This document shows positions 34,340 through 43,543 of a stretch of 64,000 nucleotides of DNA, one piece after another. The notes under the pieces are model-generated. The model saw only the letters and a program-made list of their open reading frames with translations. It ran no database searches and was not told the origin of the DNA. Both the position numbers and the translations under genes were made by a program. Positions within the stretch are counted from its first letter, which is position 1. Each line of letters begins with the position of its first letter. The stretch is from Marivirga tractuosa DSM 4126 (GTDB lineage Bacteria; Bacteroidota; Bacteroidia; Cytophagales; Cyclobacteriaceae), in contig NC_014759.1 in the NCBI RefSeq assembly GCF_000183425.1, positions 2,201,001-2,265,000 on the forward strand, written 5' to 3'.

Positions 34340-35677
34340 TTAAACCTTAAACAACATCCTCTCTCCCGCTCCTGCTTCAATTATATTTCCCTTATCATAA
34401 ACTTTCTGTCCATTCACGAAAGTGCTTTCAATGGATGACTGGAAAGTATGTCCTTCAAAAGGAGACCAACCGCATTTGGCTAAGATATTTTCTTTAGTTA
34501 CTGAATATTCCTTATCTAAATCGACCAAAACGCAATCTGCATGATAGCCTTCGCGGATATAACCTCTCTCTTCTATTCTGAATAAAGTCGCCACATTATG
34601 AGAAGCTTTCTCAACTATCTTTTCAAGGCTGATTTTTCCTTGCTTATAAAAATCAAGCAATGCCATTAAATTATGCTGAACCAATGGTCCACCAGATGGT
34701 GCTGAAAAATACTTATTTTGTTTTTCCTCTAAAGTATGCGGTGCATGATCTGTTGCCAAGACATCTATTTTATCATCTAATAAAGCCTGAAAAATAGTTG
34801 CTCTATCATCTGCAGTTTTTACAGCTGGGTTCCACTTTATGAAAGTCCCCTTTTCTTTATAATCAGCATCTGAAAACCATAAATGATGAATACAGGCTTC
34901 CGCAGTAATCTTCTTTTTCTCTAGGGCGATCGAATTATCGAATAGCTCGGTTTCTTTTCCTGTTGAAATATGTAGCACATGCAATCTCGAACCGTGTTCT
35001 TTTGCCAATTTCACTGCCAATGAAGATGATAAATAACAAGCTTCTTCTGAACGAATGATAGGATGCATTTCAATTGGGACATCCTCTCCATATTCCTTTT
35101 TGAATTTTTCTGTATTAGCTCTGATGGTGGCTTCATCTTCGCAGTGAGTAGCTATCAGCATGGGAACTTTAGAGAAAATATTGTTCAGGGTTTGCTCATT
35201 ATCCACCAACATATTTCCAGTGGAGCTACCCATAAACACTTTCACGCCACAAACTTTTCTTGGGTCTGTTTTTAAAACCTCCTCAATGTTGTCATTGCTG
35301 GCACCCATAAAAAATGAGTAATTGGCAATAGAGTTTTTAGCGGCAATCTGATATTTATCTTCGAGTAATTCTTGAGTTAATGCGTTAGGCACTGTATTAG
35401 GCATTTCCATAAAGGAAGTAATACCTCCTGCAACAGCTGCTCTTGACTCTGTAAATATATTTGCTTTGTGCGTTAAGCCAGGCTCCCGAAAATGCACCTG
35501 ATCATCAATTAAGCCAGGTAAAAGATATTTTCCATTGGCATCAATTACTTCATCAGCCTCCTCAGCATTAATGCTGGATGCAATTTTTTCAAAGCGTCCA
35601 TTTTTCATCAGCACATCTAGCTGCTGAATTCGCCCTTCATTTACTATATTTGCATTGACAATCAGAGTGGTTTTCAT
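34340..35677 (-). CDS. pyrC: Dihydroorotase (amidohydrolase), first metal-site His replaced by Gln
   Basis: 445 residues of the multifunctional-type dihydroorotase/amidohydrolase family. Landmarks: LPGLIDDQVHFREPG (52-66), KVFMGSS with Lys146, the likely bridging carbamylated lysine, ATHCEDE (His178), LHVLHISTGKE and VLATDHAPHTLEEK with the catalytic Asp. The enzyme closes carbamoyl-aspartate to dihydroorotate, step 3 of pyrimidine synthesis. The HxH metal motif reads QVH (Q60, H62) where most family members have HVH. This is a known-looking Bacteroidota variant rather than decay, as all else is intact. Monocistronic; divergent from the helicase gene. Confidence 0.9.
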   Translation of the reverse strand: MKTTLIVNANIVNEGRIQQLDVLMKNGRFEKIASSINAEEADEVIDANGKYLLPGLIDDQVHFREPGLTHKANIFTESRAAVAGGITSFMEMPNTVPNALTQELLEDKYQIAAKNSIANYSFFMGASNDNIEEVLKTDPRKVCGVKVFMGSSTGNMLVDNEQTLNNIFSKVPMLIATHCEDEATIRANTEKFKKEYGEDVPIEMHPIIRSEEACYLSSSLAVKLAKEHGSRLHVLHISTGKETELFDNSIALEKKKITAEACIHHLWFSDADYKEKGTFIKWNPAVKTADDRATIFQALLDDKIDVLATDHAPHTLEEKQNKYFSAPSGGPLVQHNLMALLDFYKQGKISLEKIVEKASHNVATLFRIEERGYIREGYHADCVLVDLDKEYSVTKENILAKCGWSPFEGHTFQSSIESTFVNGQKVYDKGNIIEAGAGERMLFKV

Positions 35678-35711
35678 AATTCAGTTAATTTTTTTCTAAA
35701 GAACAGACTTC

Positions 35712-37031
35712 ATGTCGCAAGATACCGCATCCTTTCAAGATTTTAAACTCAACAAACAATTATTCAATGCCATTGATGATTTGGGTTATCAAAAACCTTC
35801 TGAAATTCAAGTAAAAGCAATCCCTAGGATTTTGAATGGACATGATGTTATTGGCATTGCGCAAACTGGGACAGGCAAAACAGCAGCTTTTGTATTGCCA
35901 CTTTTAATGAAATTGAAATATGCTCAAGGTCACGACCCCAGGGCTTTGATCATAGCCCCTACCCGCGAATTGGTGATGCAGGTATATGAAAACATTCTTG
36001 AGTTGGGGAAATACACTGATTTACGAACTGTTTGCCTTTATGGTGGAATTGGTCCAAAAAAACAAGCACAAGAAGTAGCCGAAGGTTGTGATATTATAGT
36101 CGCAACTCCCGGCAGGCTTTTAGATATTTATAGTGCTGGCGTATTACAACCCAAACAAATCAAAACTTTTATATTGGATGAGGCTGACAGAATGATGGAC
36201 ATGGGATTTATGCCGCAAATCCGTAGGGTTTTGGAACTTTTGCCGATGAAAAAGCAAAACCTATTTTTCTCTGCTACCTTTCCTGAGAAGGTTGAAAAAT
36301 ATGCTTATGAATTTACAGACTTCCCAGAAAAAGTAGAAGTCACCCCTGAAACTATGACTGCCGAATTAATTGAGCAGTCTTTATATCACGTACCCAATTT
36401 CCTAACCAAAATAAACCTCTTGAAATATCTTTTTGAAAATGAAGATTTCAGTAGGGTTTTGATTTTTGTAAGGACTCGAAAGAATGCTAATAATGTTTAC
36501 AGTTTTATTGAGCGGAAAATCAGTGAGGAAGTGCGTGTGATTCATGCCAATAAGGCACAATCTACCCGAATCAATGCCATCAATGAATTCAAATCGGGGA
36601 ATGTGAGGGTATTAGTAAGCACTGATGTAACGGCCAGGGGAATTGATGTTGAGGAAGTGAGCCATGTAATCAACTTTGAAGTCCCTAATAAATATGAGGA
36701 TTACGTTCACCGTATCGGGCGAACTGGCCGAGCAGAACACCATGGGATTGCCATTAGCTTTGTTGACCCTTCCGATGTTTACCATATCAATAAAATTGAG
36801 GAATTAATTCAAAAGAAAATCAAGGTAATTGATTTGCCAAAAGAAATCGAATTGATGGATACCTTGCCGTCAGAGAAAAAGGATATGGAGCAGGAAATTG
36901 ACCGGCAAAAGCATCTAGAAAATCCTGATTTCCAAGGCGCTTTCCATGAAAAGAAAAAGAAGAATCTAAGCGGAAAAGCCAGGGACAAGGCATTTGGCAA
37001 CAAGCCGAAGGATAAGCGGAGGAAGAAATGA
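35712..37031 (+). CDS. DEAD-box ATP-dependent RNA helicase
   Basis: 439 residues. Q motif (FQDFKLNKQLFNAIDDLGYQ region, 8-28, kept to key F and Q), motif I AQTGTGKT, Ia PTRELVMQV, II LDEADRMMDMGF, III FFSATFP, IV-V LIFVRTRK and VSTDVTARGIDV, VI HRIGRTGRA, then a short basic tail (RDKAFGNKPKDKRRKK). RhlE-like in length and tail. It unwinds short RNA helices in ribosome assembly or RNA decay. The ATG lies 34 bp from the divergent dihydroorotase start. Confidence 0.95.
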   Translation: MSQDTASFQDFKLNKQLFNAIDDLGYQKPSEIQVKAIPRILNGHDVIGIAQTGTGKTAAFVLPLLMKLKYAQGHDPRALIIAPTRELVMQVYENILELGKYTDLRTVCLYGGIGPKKQAQEVAEGCDIIVATPGRLLDIYSAGVLQPKQIKTFILDEADRMMDMGFMPQIRRVLELLPMKKQNLFFSATFPEKVEKYAYEFTDFPEKVEVTPETMTAELIEQSLYHVPNFLTKINLLKYLFENEDFSRVLIFVRTRKNANNVYSFIERKISEEVRVIHANKAQSTRINAINEFKSGNVRVLVSTDVTARGIDVEEVSHVINFEVPNKYEDYVHRIGRTGRAEHHGIAISFVDPSDVYHINKIEELIQKKIKVIDLPKEIELMDTLPSEKKDMEQEIDRQKHLENPDFQGAFHEKKKKNLSGKARDKAFGNKPKDKRRKK

Positions 37032-37343
37032 TTTATTGATGTGCTGATGATTCGATATGCTGATGAATTAATTTTCTTACGTATATCTCTTTTTTAATTG
37101 AGTTATAGAAATAAATGGAGATAAGTTGTAGGCTATCTCATATGTTATCTTTACATTTTTTCAGGTTTATCTGTCGATATTGAGTTGTAAATTGAAATAT
37201 AGTAGAAATAGAATTTTAGCACTGAATTGAACTCAGAACTTTTTGTCAATTGTTGATTGTCAACTGTCTATTTATTGGAAGTATCTGAATAAGTGGAATT
37301 TTTGAAGTCTTGGTTCTAGATTCTAGACTCTAAAATCTCAAGC
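37032..37343. other. Intergenic region of 312 bp with degenerate short repeats
   Basis: Between the helicase and MFS genes. It holds near-copies of short units: GATGTGCTGATGATT / GATATGCTGATGAATT (37038-37070), TTGTCAATTGTTGATTGTCAAC (about 37242-37263, repeats of TTG(T/A)(C/T)AA-type unit) and a run of TCTAGA-like words just before the MFS start (37312-37332). No gene, RNA or hairpin terminator is supported. A -7-like TATCTTTA lies at 37146-37153. Confidence 0.45.
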
Positions 37344-38546
37344 ATGAGTAATTGGAAAACATTAATTACAGAATATAAATACATTTTAAGCTTAGGCTTT
37401 GTATTTGCCTATTTTTCCAGTTTTGGGCAGACCTTTCTGATTTCGCTTTATGTGCCTGATATTGAGAGTTGGTTAGGGCTCAATAATACTTCTATGGGTA
37501 GTTTATATGCAGCAGCGACAGTTGCATCAGCTTTCACTTTGCCTACTTTAGGGAGCGTATTTGACCGAATGAAGTTGGGCAGTTATATGGCTATGATTTT
37601 AATAGGTCTAATGACTGCCTTGCTGGTTTTATCATTCTCTATGCATATCATCATGGTTTTTGTTGGACTTTATATGTTAAGACTTTTTGGACAGGGATTG
37701 ATGAGCCATACAGCTGTTTCCACCATGTCGAGATACTTTGACAGCAATCGAGGGAAAGCCATAGGAATTGCTACAACTGGCCATCCATTTGGAGAAGCTA
37801 CTATGCCTGTTGTCATTACTTTATTAATAGGGTGGCTAGGATGGCGTGGATCGCTACAGTTAAATGCGGCTATTGTATTTGTGTTTATCATGCCATTAGT
37901 TTATTGGCTCTACAGCAAAAAACAGAAAGGACAAGTCCAGGTTGAGCTGGAAGTTGGTTTGGGTACAACTAAAGTGAGTGCCTGGAAGATCTTAAGCCAT
38001 AAAGCATTTTTAATTATTGCTCCCGCTGTTTTTGCTTTAGGATTTACCAATACAGCCATCTTCTTTTTCCAGTTAAAGTTAGGTGCAGCAAAAGGCTGGA
38101 GCGCAGCTTGGGTTTCTTCTTCTTTGGCAGCCTTTGCCGGAGCAAGCGCTTTGGGAATGTTTATAGCTGGACCTTATATTGATAAACTGACCGCCAAAAA
38201 GCTATTCCCTTTTGTGTTGATTCCTTATGTGATTGGAGTGCTGACCCTATTAATCAGTGATTCGCCCATTATCTACCCTTTATCTCTAGCTCTAATGGGT
38301 TTTGCTAATGGATTTGGCGGGACGGTGAAAAATGCTCTTTTCGTAGAAATATTCGGTGCAGACATTATCGGGAAAGTAAGAAGTTTATTTGTGACTGTTA
38401 TGGTGTTAAGTACTGCTTTAGGTCCTTTGTTTTTCGGAGTTTTAGTTGATGCAGGATATACCTTTAATGAAGTTTTTCTACGTAATGCTCTTGGGATTGC
38501 GTTAGTGATTTTGTGGAGTTTTAGAATTAAACGCTTCCAATCATGA
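37344..38546 (+). CDS. MFS transporter
   Basis: 400 residues with about 12 hydrophobic helices. The loop after helix 2 carries GSVFDRMKLG, motif A of the major facilitator superfamily. Central loop between the two six-helix halves is short (KKQKGQVQVELEVG, about 192-205). Inner-membrane secondary transporter. Glycine-rich helices (GFANGFGGTVKNALFVE) resemble the oxalate/formate-antiporter-like and NarK-like group, but the substrate cannot be assigned. Stands alone. Confidence 0.88.
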   Translation: MSNWKTLITEYKYILSLGFVFAYFSSFGQTFLISLYVPDIESWLGLNNTSMGSLYAAATVASAFTLPTLGSVFDRMKLGSYMAMILIGLMTALLVLSFSMHIIMVFVGLYMLRLFGQGLMSHTAVSTMSRYFDSNRGKAIGIATTGHPFGEATMPVVITLLIGWLGWRGSLQLNAAIVFVFIMPLVYWLYSKKQKGQVQVELEVGLGTTKVSAWKILSHKAFLIIAPAVFALGFTNTAIFFFQLKLGAAKGWSAAWVSSSLAAFAGASALGMFIAGPYIDKLTAKKLFPFVLIPYVIGVLTLLISDSPIIYPLSLALMGFANGFGGTVKNALFVEIFGADIIGKVRSLFVTVMVLSTALGPLFFGVLVDAGYTFNEVFLRNALGIALVILWSFRIKRFQS

Positions 38547-38697
38547 CCCATCCATAATATCCTATTATGATATTGATATTTCATTACTAGATTAGAATTA
38601 ACTAGCTACAGATTCTAGGTTCCAATTTTGATTTCCGAAACATTTTTTTATGTTCTATTACTGTATATAAAATATTTGGAATCAAAGATTTTAAGCT

Positions 38698-40710
38698 ATG
38701 ATCAACTTTATACAGTTAAAAAAACTAACCTTATTCATCCTTTCAATTATTACATTTTCAGCTGCTTTATCAACGAATATCAATGCACAAAGTGCAGAAG
38801 AAGATTTTAAAAGTCTTTTAAAAGAAGAAGCAGAGGATTTTAAACTATTGAGTCAAGAATTTATTAAAAACAATTCCAATGAGTATTTATTAAAATCCAC
38901 TTATAAATATGATAATAATGGGGAAGAAATAGAGGTACCAGTACTAATGGGATATCCCAGTAAATCAAATTTAAAAGAAGCTGGAGTTAGCAAACCAAGC
39001 TCCGTTCATGATATTTATTTTGGTTTAAATTTTGAAGTTTTGGAAGGAAAGCTTGAAGGGAATAAATTATATGGATTAAAATATGAAATTGAAAAGCTAT
39101 TTAAGAAGGGATACTTAATAAAGTGGCAAATTCAACATGGCGACATTCTGAATGATCAGCCAGCACTAGCTTTGTTTCCTTTAGATCTTGAAAACTTCAA
39201 TATTCAAGATCTGTCAATATACGAAGGTCCTTCTTCTAGAAGTATCAGTAATTCCGTGAAGTATTTCAACGCTGAGCTTGATAAGTCTATAGAGGTGAAA
39301 ATTGACCACGGATTAAAAGCGAGAATAAATTTTGAAGTTTGTGAAAAATCCGAATCCTATTCTGTAAATGGGAATGAGTACCATGTAGAAAAAAACACTT
39401 ACAGAAGAAACAAAACAAGTCTTACTTTAAAATATTTTCAAAATGAGATATTGGTTACCCTTAGAACCGATGCAGATGAAAACCGTAACTTGCAAGCCGA
39501 ATTAGAAGAGCTAAAACCTTTGCTAGCAGCCTTGGACATAGAAGCCATGGAGCAATTCGAATTTCTTTCAGTTCAACAACCATTTGAAAATGTATCCAAA
39601 GTACCTATGGATAAGGAGGTTTTCAAGGACTTCATCACCATTCAAAATGATGACTACCAATTGGATAAGGTGACTACTCGAGAAGACAAAATGATAGTAA
39701 CTTATCATATTTCAACTCCGCCAGAAGAGGCAAATTTTAAACTTCACCTTGCATACGGTGATTTCGGAAAGGAAATCAAAGGAAGTATAATGAGTTTGTA
39801 CAGAATAAAGCAATTCACCGTATTCGAAGAATTTGAATGCGATAATGCTGAAGATAATAGAAAAGATAATCTAGATAAGATAAGGGATTCCTTTTCCTTT
39901 GACAAAATAAAAATTGCCCGCTGGGAAAAAGAAAATATAGATTTTTCAAGAGTCAATTCATTAATAGAGTTAGGGCCTGCTCAAATTGGTGAATTCGAAA
40001 TGACAATTTTCAATCCTAACGTGAGCGACCCTGAAGCATATTTCATTTACACAAATAAAAAAGGTACGAAAATCAAAATGGAATTTACTTATGGTGATGA
40101 AGCCATAAAAGAATATCTTCAATACCAATTGTTAACTTTTAATAAAAGTGAAGATATTAATAATGGGGTATTAAGCGTCAATGATTTCAATTACCACTAT
40201 ATTGTAAAAAGAGGTGGTCTTATTGTCTACACTTTTGATGACAACCTATTAATTGCTTTTTATATTGGTAGTGAAGGAAGTACCATAAAAAAATCCAAAG
40301 CAACTTTAAAATCATTTTTACGAGAATTTGAAATTGAGAAAGTCTTGAACTGGGAGCGCCCAAAAGATCATGAAATTACCTTTCCAAGTAAATCTAAAGA
40401 TGGTGTCGATATATGCTTAGATACAGAGTGCATGGAAGAAAAACTAGCCAATTGCGAACCTGCAGTATTTGGTGGATCATTAACTCCTAGGCTAAGCGTA
40501 TTCTATCAAATTGAAGAATTAGAAGGTAATCAGTGCAAACTCTCTATGGTTTATGATCACAATCCAAATGAAAATTGGGAAGGAAAACCCTTATATTTCA
40601 CCATACCGAAAGATGGTGATTTTGATCAAGAGGTAGTTCAAAAAGTTACAGATTGCTTGGAAGGAAAAAGTAATGATTGTTCCGGTCCATTACTAGATGA
40701 AATTGAATAA
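38698..40710 (+). CDS. Exported protein of unknown function
   Basis: 670 residues; not a family I recognise. An N-terminal signal peptide (about 1-31, ending TNINAQ) marks it as exported. The rest is a mix of charged helices and beta strands with no obvious repeats, metal sites or membrane helices. It has one cluster of cysteines near the C-terminus (CLDTECMEEKLANCEP, then CKLSM, CLEGKSNDCSG), which could form disulfides in the periplasm. A -7-like AATATTTG lies at 38671-38678, 20 bp before the ATG. Ends directly before a vapC remnant, which suggests the region downstream has been rearranged. Confidence 0.7.
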   Translation: MINFIQLKKLTLFILSIITFSAALSTNINAQSAEEDFKSLLKEEAEDFKLLSQEFIKNNSNEYLLKSTYKYDNNGEEIEVPVLMGYPSKSNLKEAGVSKPSSVHDIYFGLNFEVLEGKLEGNKLYGLKYEIEKLFKKGYLIKWQIQHGDILNDQPALALFPLDLENFNIQDLSIYEGPSSRSISNSVKYFNAELDKSIEVKIDHGLKARINFEVCEKSESYSVNGNEYHVEKNTYRRNKTSLTLKYFQNEILVTLRTDADENRNLQAELEELKPLLAALDIEAMEQFEFLSVQQPFENVSKVPMDKEVFKDFITIQNDDYQLDKVTTREDKMIVTYHISTPPEEANFKLHLAYGDFGKEIKGSIMSLYRIKQFTVFEEFECDNAEDNRKDNLDKIRDSFSFDKIKIARWEKENIDFSRVNSLIELGPAQIGEFEMTIFNPNVSDPEAYFIYTNKKGTKIKMEFTYGDEAIKEYLQYQLLTFNKSEDINNGVLSVNDFNYHYIVKRGGLIVYTFDDNLLIAFYIGSEGSTIKKSKATLKSFLREFEIEKVLNWERPKDHEITFPSKSKDGVDICLDTECMEEKLANCEPAVFGGSLTPRLSVFYQIEELEGNQCKLSMVYDHNPNENWEGKPLYFTIPKDGDFDQEVVQKVTDCLEGKSNDCSGPLLDEIE

Positions 40711-40878
40711 GACTTTAGCAATTATTATATTTTGATTAAGAAAAGTGGATTTCCAGTCGATGATTTTGATTTACTTATAGGTGCTACTGCCGTAACAAAT
40801 AATTTAATTTTAGTTACAAATAACGAAAAACATTTGAAGCGTTTTGCAAAAATTAAAATAGGAAACTGGATAAATTAA
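40711..40878 (+). pseudogene. Remnant of a VapC-type PIN-domain toxin (C-terminal part)
   Basis: An open stretch of 55 codons with no good start reads ...SGFPVDDFDLLIGATAV, TNNLILVTNNEKHLKRF and IGNWIN, then TAA. This is the C-terminal third of VapC toxins: the acidic DfDlLIaatA helix, LVTnN-x-HF and the closing NW. The N-terminal half with the first active-site Asp, and any antitoxin gene, are absent; the frame opens immediately after the stop of the previous gene. A dead fragment, presumably left by deletion of a toxin-antitoxin cassette. Confidence 0.75.
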
Positions 40879-40900
40879 AATCCTCTGGAGATTAACTTTA

Positions 40901-40935
40901 AAAAGGGCATTCCAAATTATATGAAATGCCCTTTT
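40901..40935. terminator. Bidirectional terminator between the vapC remnant and the S9 peptidase gene
   Basis: AAAAGGGCATT (40901-40911) pairs perfectly with AATGCCCTTTT (40925-40935): 11 bp, 13-nt loop, with T-rich 3' ends in both directions. It lies 37 bp after the S9 peptidase stop on the minus strand and 22 bp after the vapC remnant on the plus strand. Confidence 0.8.
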
Positions 40936-40977
40936 ACTTATTACGTATAACTTAATACTTATTACATACTTATTACT
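40936..40977. repeat. Imperfect tandem repeat of an ACTTATTAC-type unit
   Basis: Four degenerate copies of a unit like ACTTATTACGT run from the terminator into the stop codon region of the S9 peptidase gene. Short AT-rich arrays of this kind appear between Bacteroidota genes; no function known. Confidence 0.5.
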
Positions 40978-43348
40978 CCTTCAAAGTATCCTCAAACAAC
41001 TCAAAAATCCTTCTATATTCATCTGTCCAGCTGCTTGGCTCTACGAATCCGTGGCTCTCTACAGGATAAACTGCCATTTCCCAATTTTCTTTGCCTAATT
41101 CAATTAGTCTTTGGGATAACCGCACTACATCCTGAAAATGCACATTGGTATCTACCATGCCATGAGCAATTAATAAATTTCCTTCTAAACCTTCAGCAAA
41201 ATAAATGGGTGAACTTCTTTCATAGGCAATCGGATCATCCACTGGAGTATTTAAGATGTTGCTTGTATATCCATGATTATAATGCGCCCAATCTGTTACT
41301 GATCTTAAAGCAGCACCTGATTTGAAAGTTTCCGCTTCATTGAAAAGCGCCATTAAAGTGATGAAACCACCATAAGAACCACCATAAATCCCTATATTTT
41401 CTTCATCTACGCCCAATTCATCAACCAAATACTTGGCGCCATCTACTTGGTCACTTAAATCTTTGCCTCCCATGTGGCGGTAGATTCCCGTTCTCCAATC
41501 TCTGCCATAACCGGCACTTCCTCTGTAGTCAATATCTAAAACCGTATAGCCATTATCTGCTAGTAGATTATGGAACATGTATTCTCTGAAATAGGAGCTC
41601 CACCATTGATGAGCATTTTGCAAATAACCGGCTCCATGCACAAAAATCACAGCTGGTTTGCCATTACTTCCACCTTCTGGCTGATAAAGACGAGCATGAA
41701 CCTCTGCTCCATCTTCGGCTTCAAAAGTAATGTATTCTGGAGTTCTCCAATCGTAGGATTTAAATTCATCAGAAATGGAATTGGTAATTCTTTTAGCTTC
41801 TGCATTGGGTTGATTATCCATAACATATAGTTCCCAAGGTTGAGCAGCGGTACTTTTCCTTATGGCAATTTTACTTTCATCGGGTGCAAGTGCATATTCC
41901 ATTCCACCTTTATCAGAAGTCAACTGCTCCATCTTCCCACCGCTAACAGGTAATTTATATAAATTCCGAATTCCCGGGCTTTCAGGATTAGCCAAGAAAT
42001 AGAAGTGATTTTTGTCATTGGATAAATTCACATCATAAATTTCGAATTCGCCTTTTGTCAATTGCTTTTTCTTCTTTTTTGTTTTGCTTAAATCCACTGA
42101 ATAAAGATGGCTGTAACCACTTTCTTCGGACTGAAAATATAATGTCTTATTATCAGCCAAAAATCCTTTGGTAGACCCTCCCCATGCATATCCTACTCCT
42201 GGACCAGCAATCCAAGCTTCATCTCTTTGTCGGTCAACTAAATCTAATTTGGCTGTTTCAGGATTGAGCAAAAACAACCATCTGTCTTTATTATCAGTAG
42301 CTCTAGCATCAATCACAACGAAATTACCATCATCAGAAAATAAAGGCGATTGAAAAATCATTTTTCTGCTTTCAAAATCTTCTTCTTTTCTTTCAGGATA
42401 ATCACTCCAGAATTCAGGAATTTGTTTAAGCCCTTCTACCTCATCAATGTTTACTATTTTACTCTCTCTAGTTTTGAGATTGAAAACACCCAACTCCATG
42501 TGCGCTTGTTCCCCTCCAACTTTTGAACGGGCATTTAAATCCTTTGTATAACCCGACTCGGTCACGTAATCTGGCACAATGGTATTATCATCTCCTTTCG
42601 GAGAAATGTATAGTCGGTATATAACATAATTTCCATCAGGACTGATAATGGATTCAATCAATCTTTTGCCATCTAAATAAATGGTGGGAATACCATCAGA
42701 CTTAATACTTTCTTTATACTCGTCAGATTTTTCCTTTCTCTCCTTGTTTTCTTTCAGCACGCTAAATAATTCTAGTTGTTGATTATTTAACCACTCTTCC
42801 TTATCTGATTTTTTGGCACTCTTCTCTTTAGGTTCGGCTTCTTTACTAAATTCCACCAATTGGCGAGTTTTACCCGATTTCCTATCCCAGGTAAAAATAT
42901 TGTTATTGACTACATAAAATATTTTCTGCTCATCTAATAAGAAGCCAGTGTTAGAAATTCTCTGTGAACTCTCAATCAAAGGCTCGATATTCCCTGTTTT
43001 AATTTCCGATAAGTATAGATTGCCATCTCTAATAAAGAGTTTCTCTGTTCTGGCTTTATTGTAAATTCCTCTACGATCAGGATATTTCAATTCCTCTTCA
43101 TGGCTTATTAGTATCGCCTCACCTTTTTCAAAATTATAGGCATAAAGTGAATCATCGGGATGATCTTGGGGATTCCAATTAAAGAAAAGTTGATCGTTGT
43201 TTTCTCCCCAATAGAAATTATCGGGTGAATGCCCTATCCACGCGGGATCACGCATTATTTTCTGAACACTTAACTCCCCAATCTCCTGTGCAATTGAAGT
43301 TGATCCATATAGGATAACTAATAAAAGACTTAAAACTAATTTTTTCAT
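40973..43348 (-). CDS. S9 family prolyl oligopeptidase (DPP-IV-like), exported
   Basis: 791 residues. Signal peptide (1-20), a beta-propeller region (about 40-530; WD-like segments such as VSPDGNYVIYRLYIS, LFSDDGNFVVIDAR) and an alpha/beta-hydrolase domain at the C-terminus with nucleophile Ser658 in YGGSYGGF, Asp in GMVDTNVHF and His in VESHGF. Hydrolyses small peptides, in the DPP-IV/acylaminoacyl-peptidase branch often after Pro or Ala. Periplasmic. A long charged segment (about 175-215) interrupts the propeller. Monocistronic with a terminator just downstream. Confidence 0.92.
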   Translation of the reverse strand: MKKLVLSLLLVILYGSTSIAQEIGELSVQKIMRDPAWIGHSPDNFYWGENNDQLFFNWNPQDHPDDSLYAYNFEKGEAILISHEEELKYPDRRGIYNKARTEKLFIRDGNLYLSEIKTGNIEPLIESSQRISNTGFLLDEQKIFYVVNNNIFTWDRKSGKTRQLVEFSKEAEPKEKSAKKSDKEEWLNNQQLELFSVLKENKERKEKSDEYKESIKSDGIPTIYLDGKRLIESIISPDGNYVIYRLYISPKGDDNTIVPDYVTESGYTKDLNARSKVGGEQAHMELGVFNLKTRESKIVNIDEVEGLKQIPEFWSDYPERKEEDFESRKMIFQSPLFSDDGNFVVIDARATDNKDRWLFLLNPETAKLDLVDRQRDEAWIAGPGVGYAWGGSTKGFLADNKTLYFQSEESGYSHLYSVDLSKTKKKKKQLTKGEFEIYDVNLSNDKNHFYFLANPESPGIRNLYKLPVSGGKMEQLTSDKGGMEYALAPDESKIAIRKSTAAQPWELYVMDNQPNAEAKRITNSISDEFKSYDWRTPEYITFEAEDGAEVHARLYQPEGGSNGKPAVIFVHGAGYLQNAHQWWSSYFREYMFHNLLADNGYTVLDIDYRGSAGYGRDWRTGIYRHMGGKDLSDQVDGAKYLVDELGVDEENIGIYGGSYGGFITLMALFNEAETFKSGAALRSVTDWAHYNHGYTSNILNTPVDDPIAYERSSPIYFAEGLEGNLLIAHGMVDTNVHFQDVVRLSQRLIELGKENWEMAVYPVESHGFVEPSSWTDEYRRIFELFEDTLKE

Positions 43349-43445
43349 AAGGTGCTATTTTAAAACTAAGGTCTTAAACTACACTTTTATGAGAGGAACT
43401 GAAAATGATATTTGATGAAAGGAGGATTTGGTTAGCTAATCTCAA

Positions 43446-43471
43446 TAAAAAACCGCCTCCATAGGAAGCGG
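43446..43471 (-). terminator. Terminator downstream of the outer-membrane barrel gene
   Basis: On the minus strand CCGCTTCC pairs with GGAGGCGG (8 bp, one wobble, 3-nt loop) and is followed by six Ts. It lies 73 bp after the barrel gene stop and is the second of two hairpins there. Confidence 0.75.
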
Positions 43472-43498
43472 CTTTCCGGCTTAAAATGAAAAAACAAC

Positions 43499-43527
43499 AC
43501 CTAAACAAACACCTGTTTTGTTTAGGT
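43499..43527 (-). terminator. Hairpin directly after the outer-membrane barrel gene
   Basis: ACCTAAACAAA and TTTGTTTAGGT form a perfect 11-bp stem with a 7-nt loop, 17 bp past the barrel gene stop. On the minus strand a TTGTTTTTT stretch follows closely. Acts with the next hairpin as a tandem terminator. Confidence 0.6.
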
Positions 43528-43543
43528 CTCGCCTTATTTTCAG

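Noticed and set aside
40936..40977. Tandem AT-rich words as a replication or attachment site
   Set aside because: Imperfect, short and confined to one intergenic end; there is no integrase or replication gene in the window.
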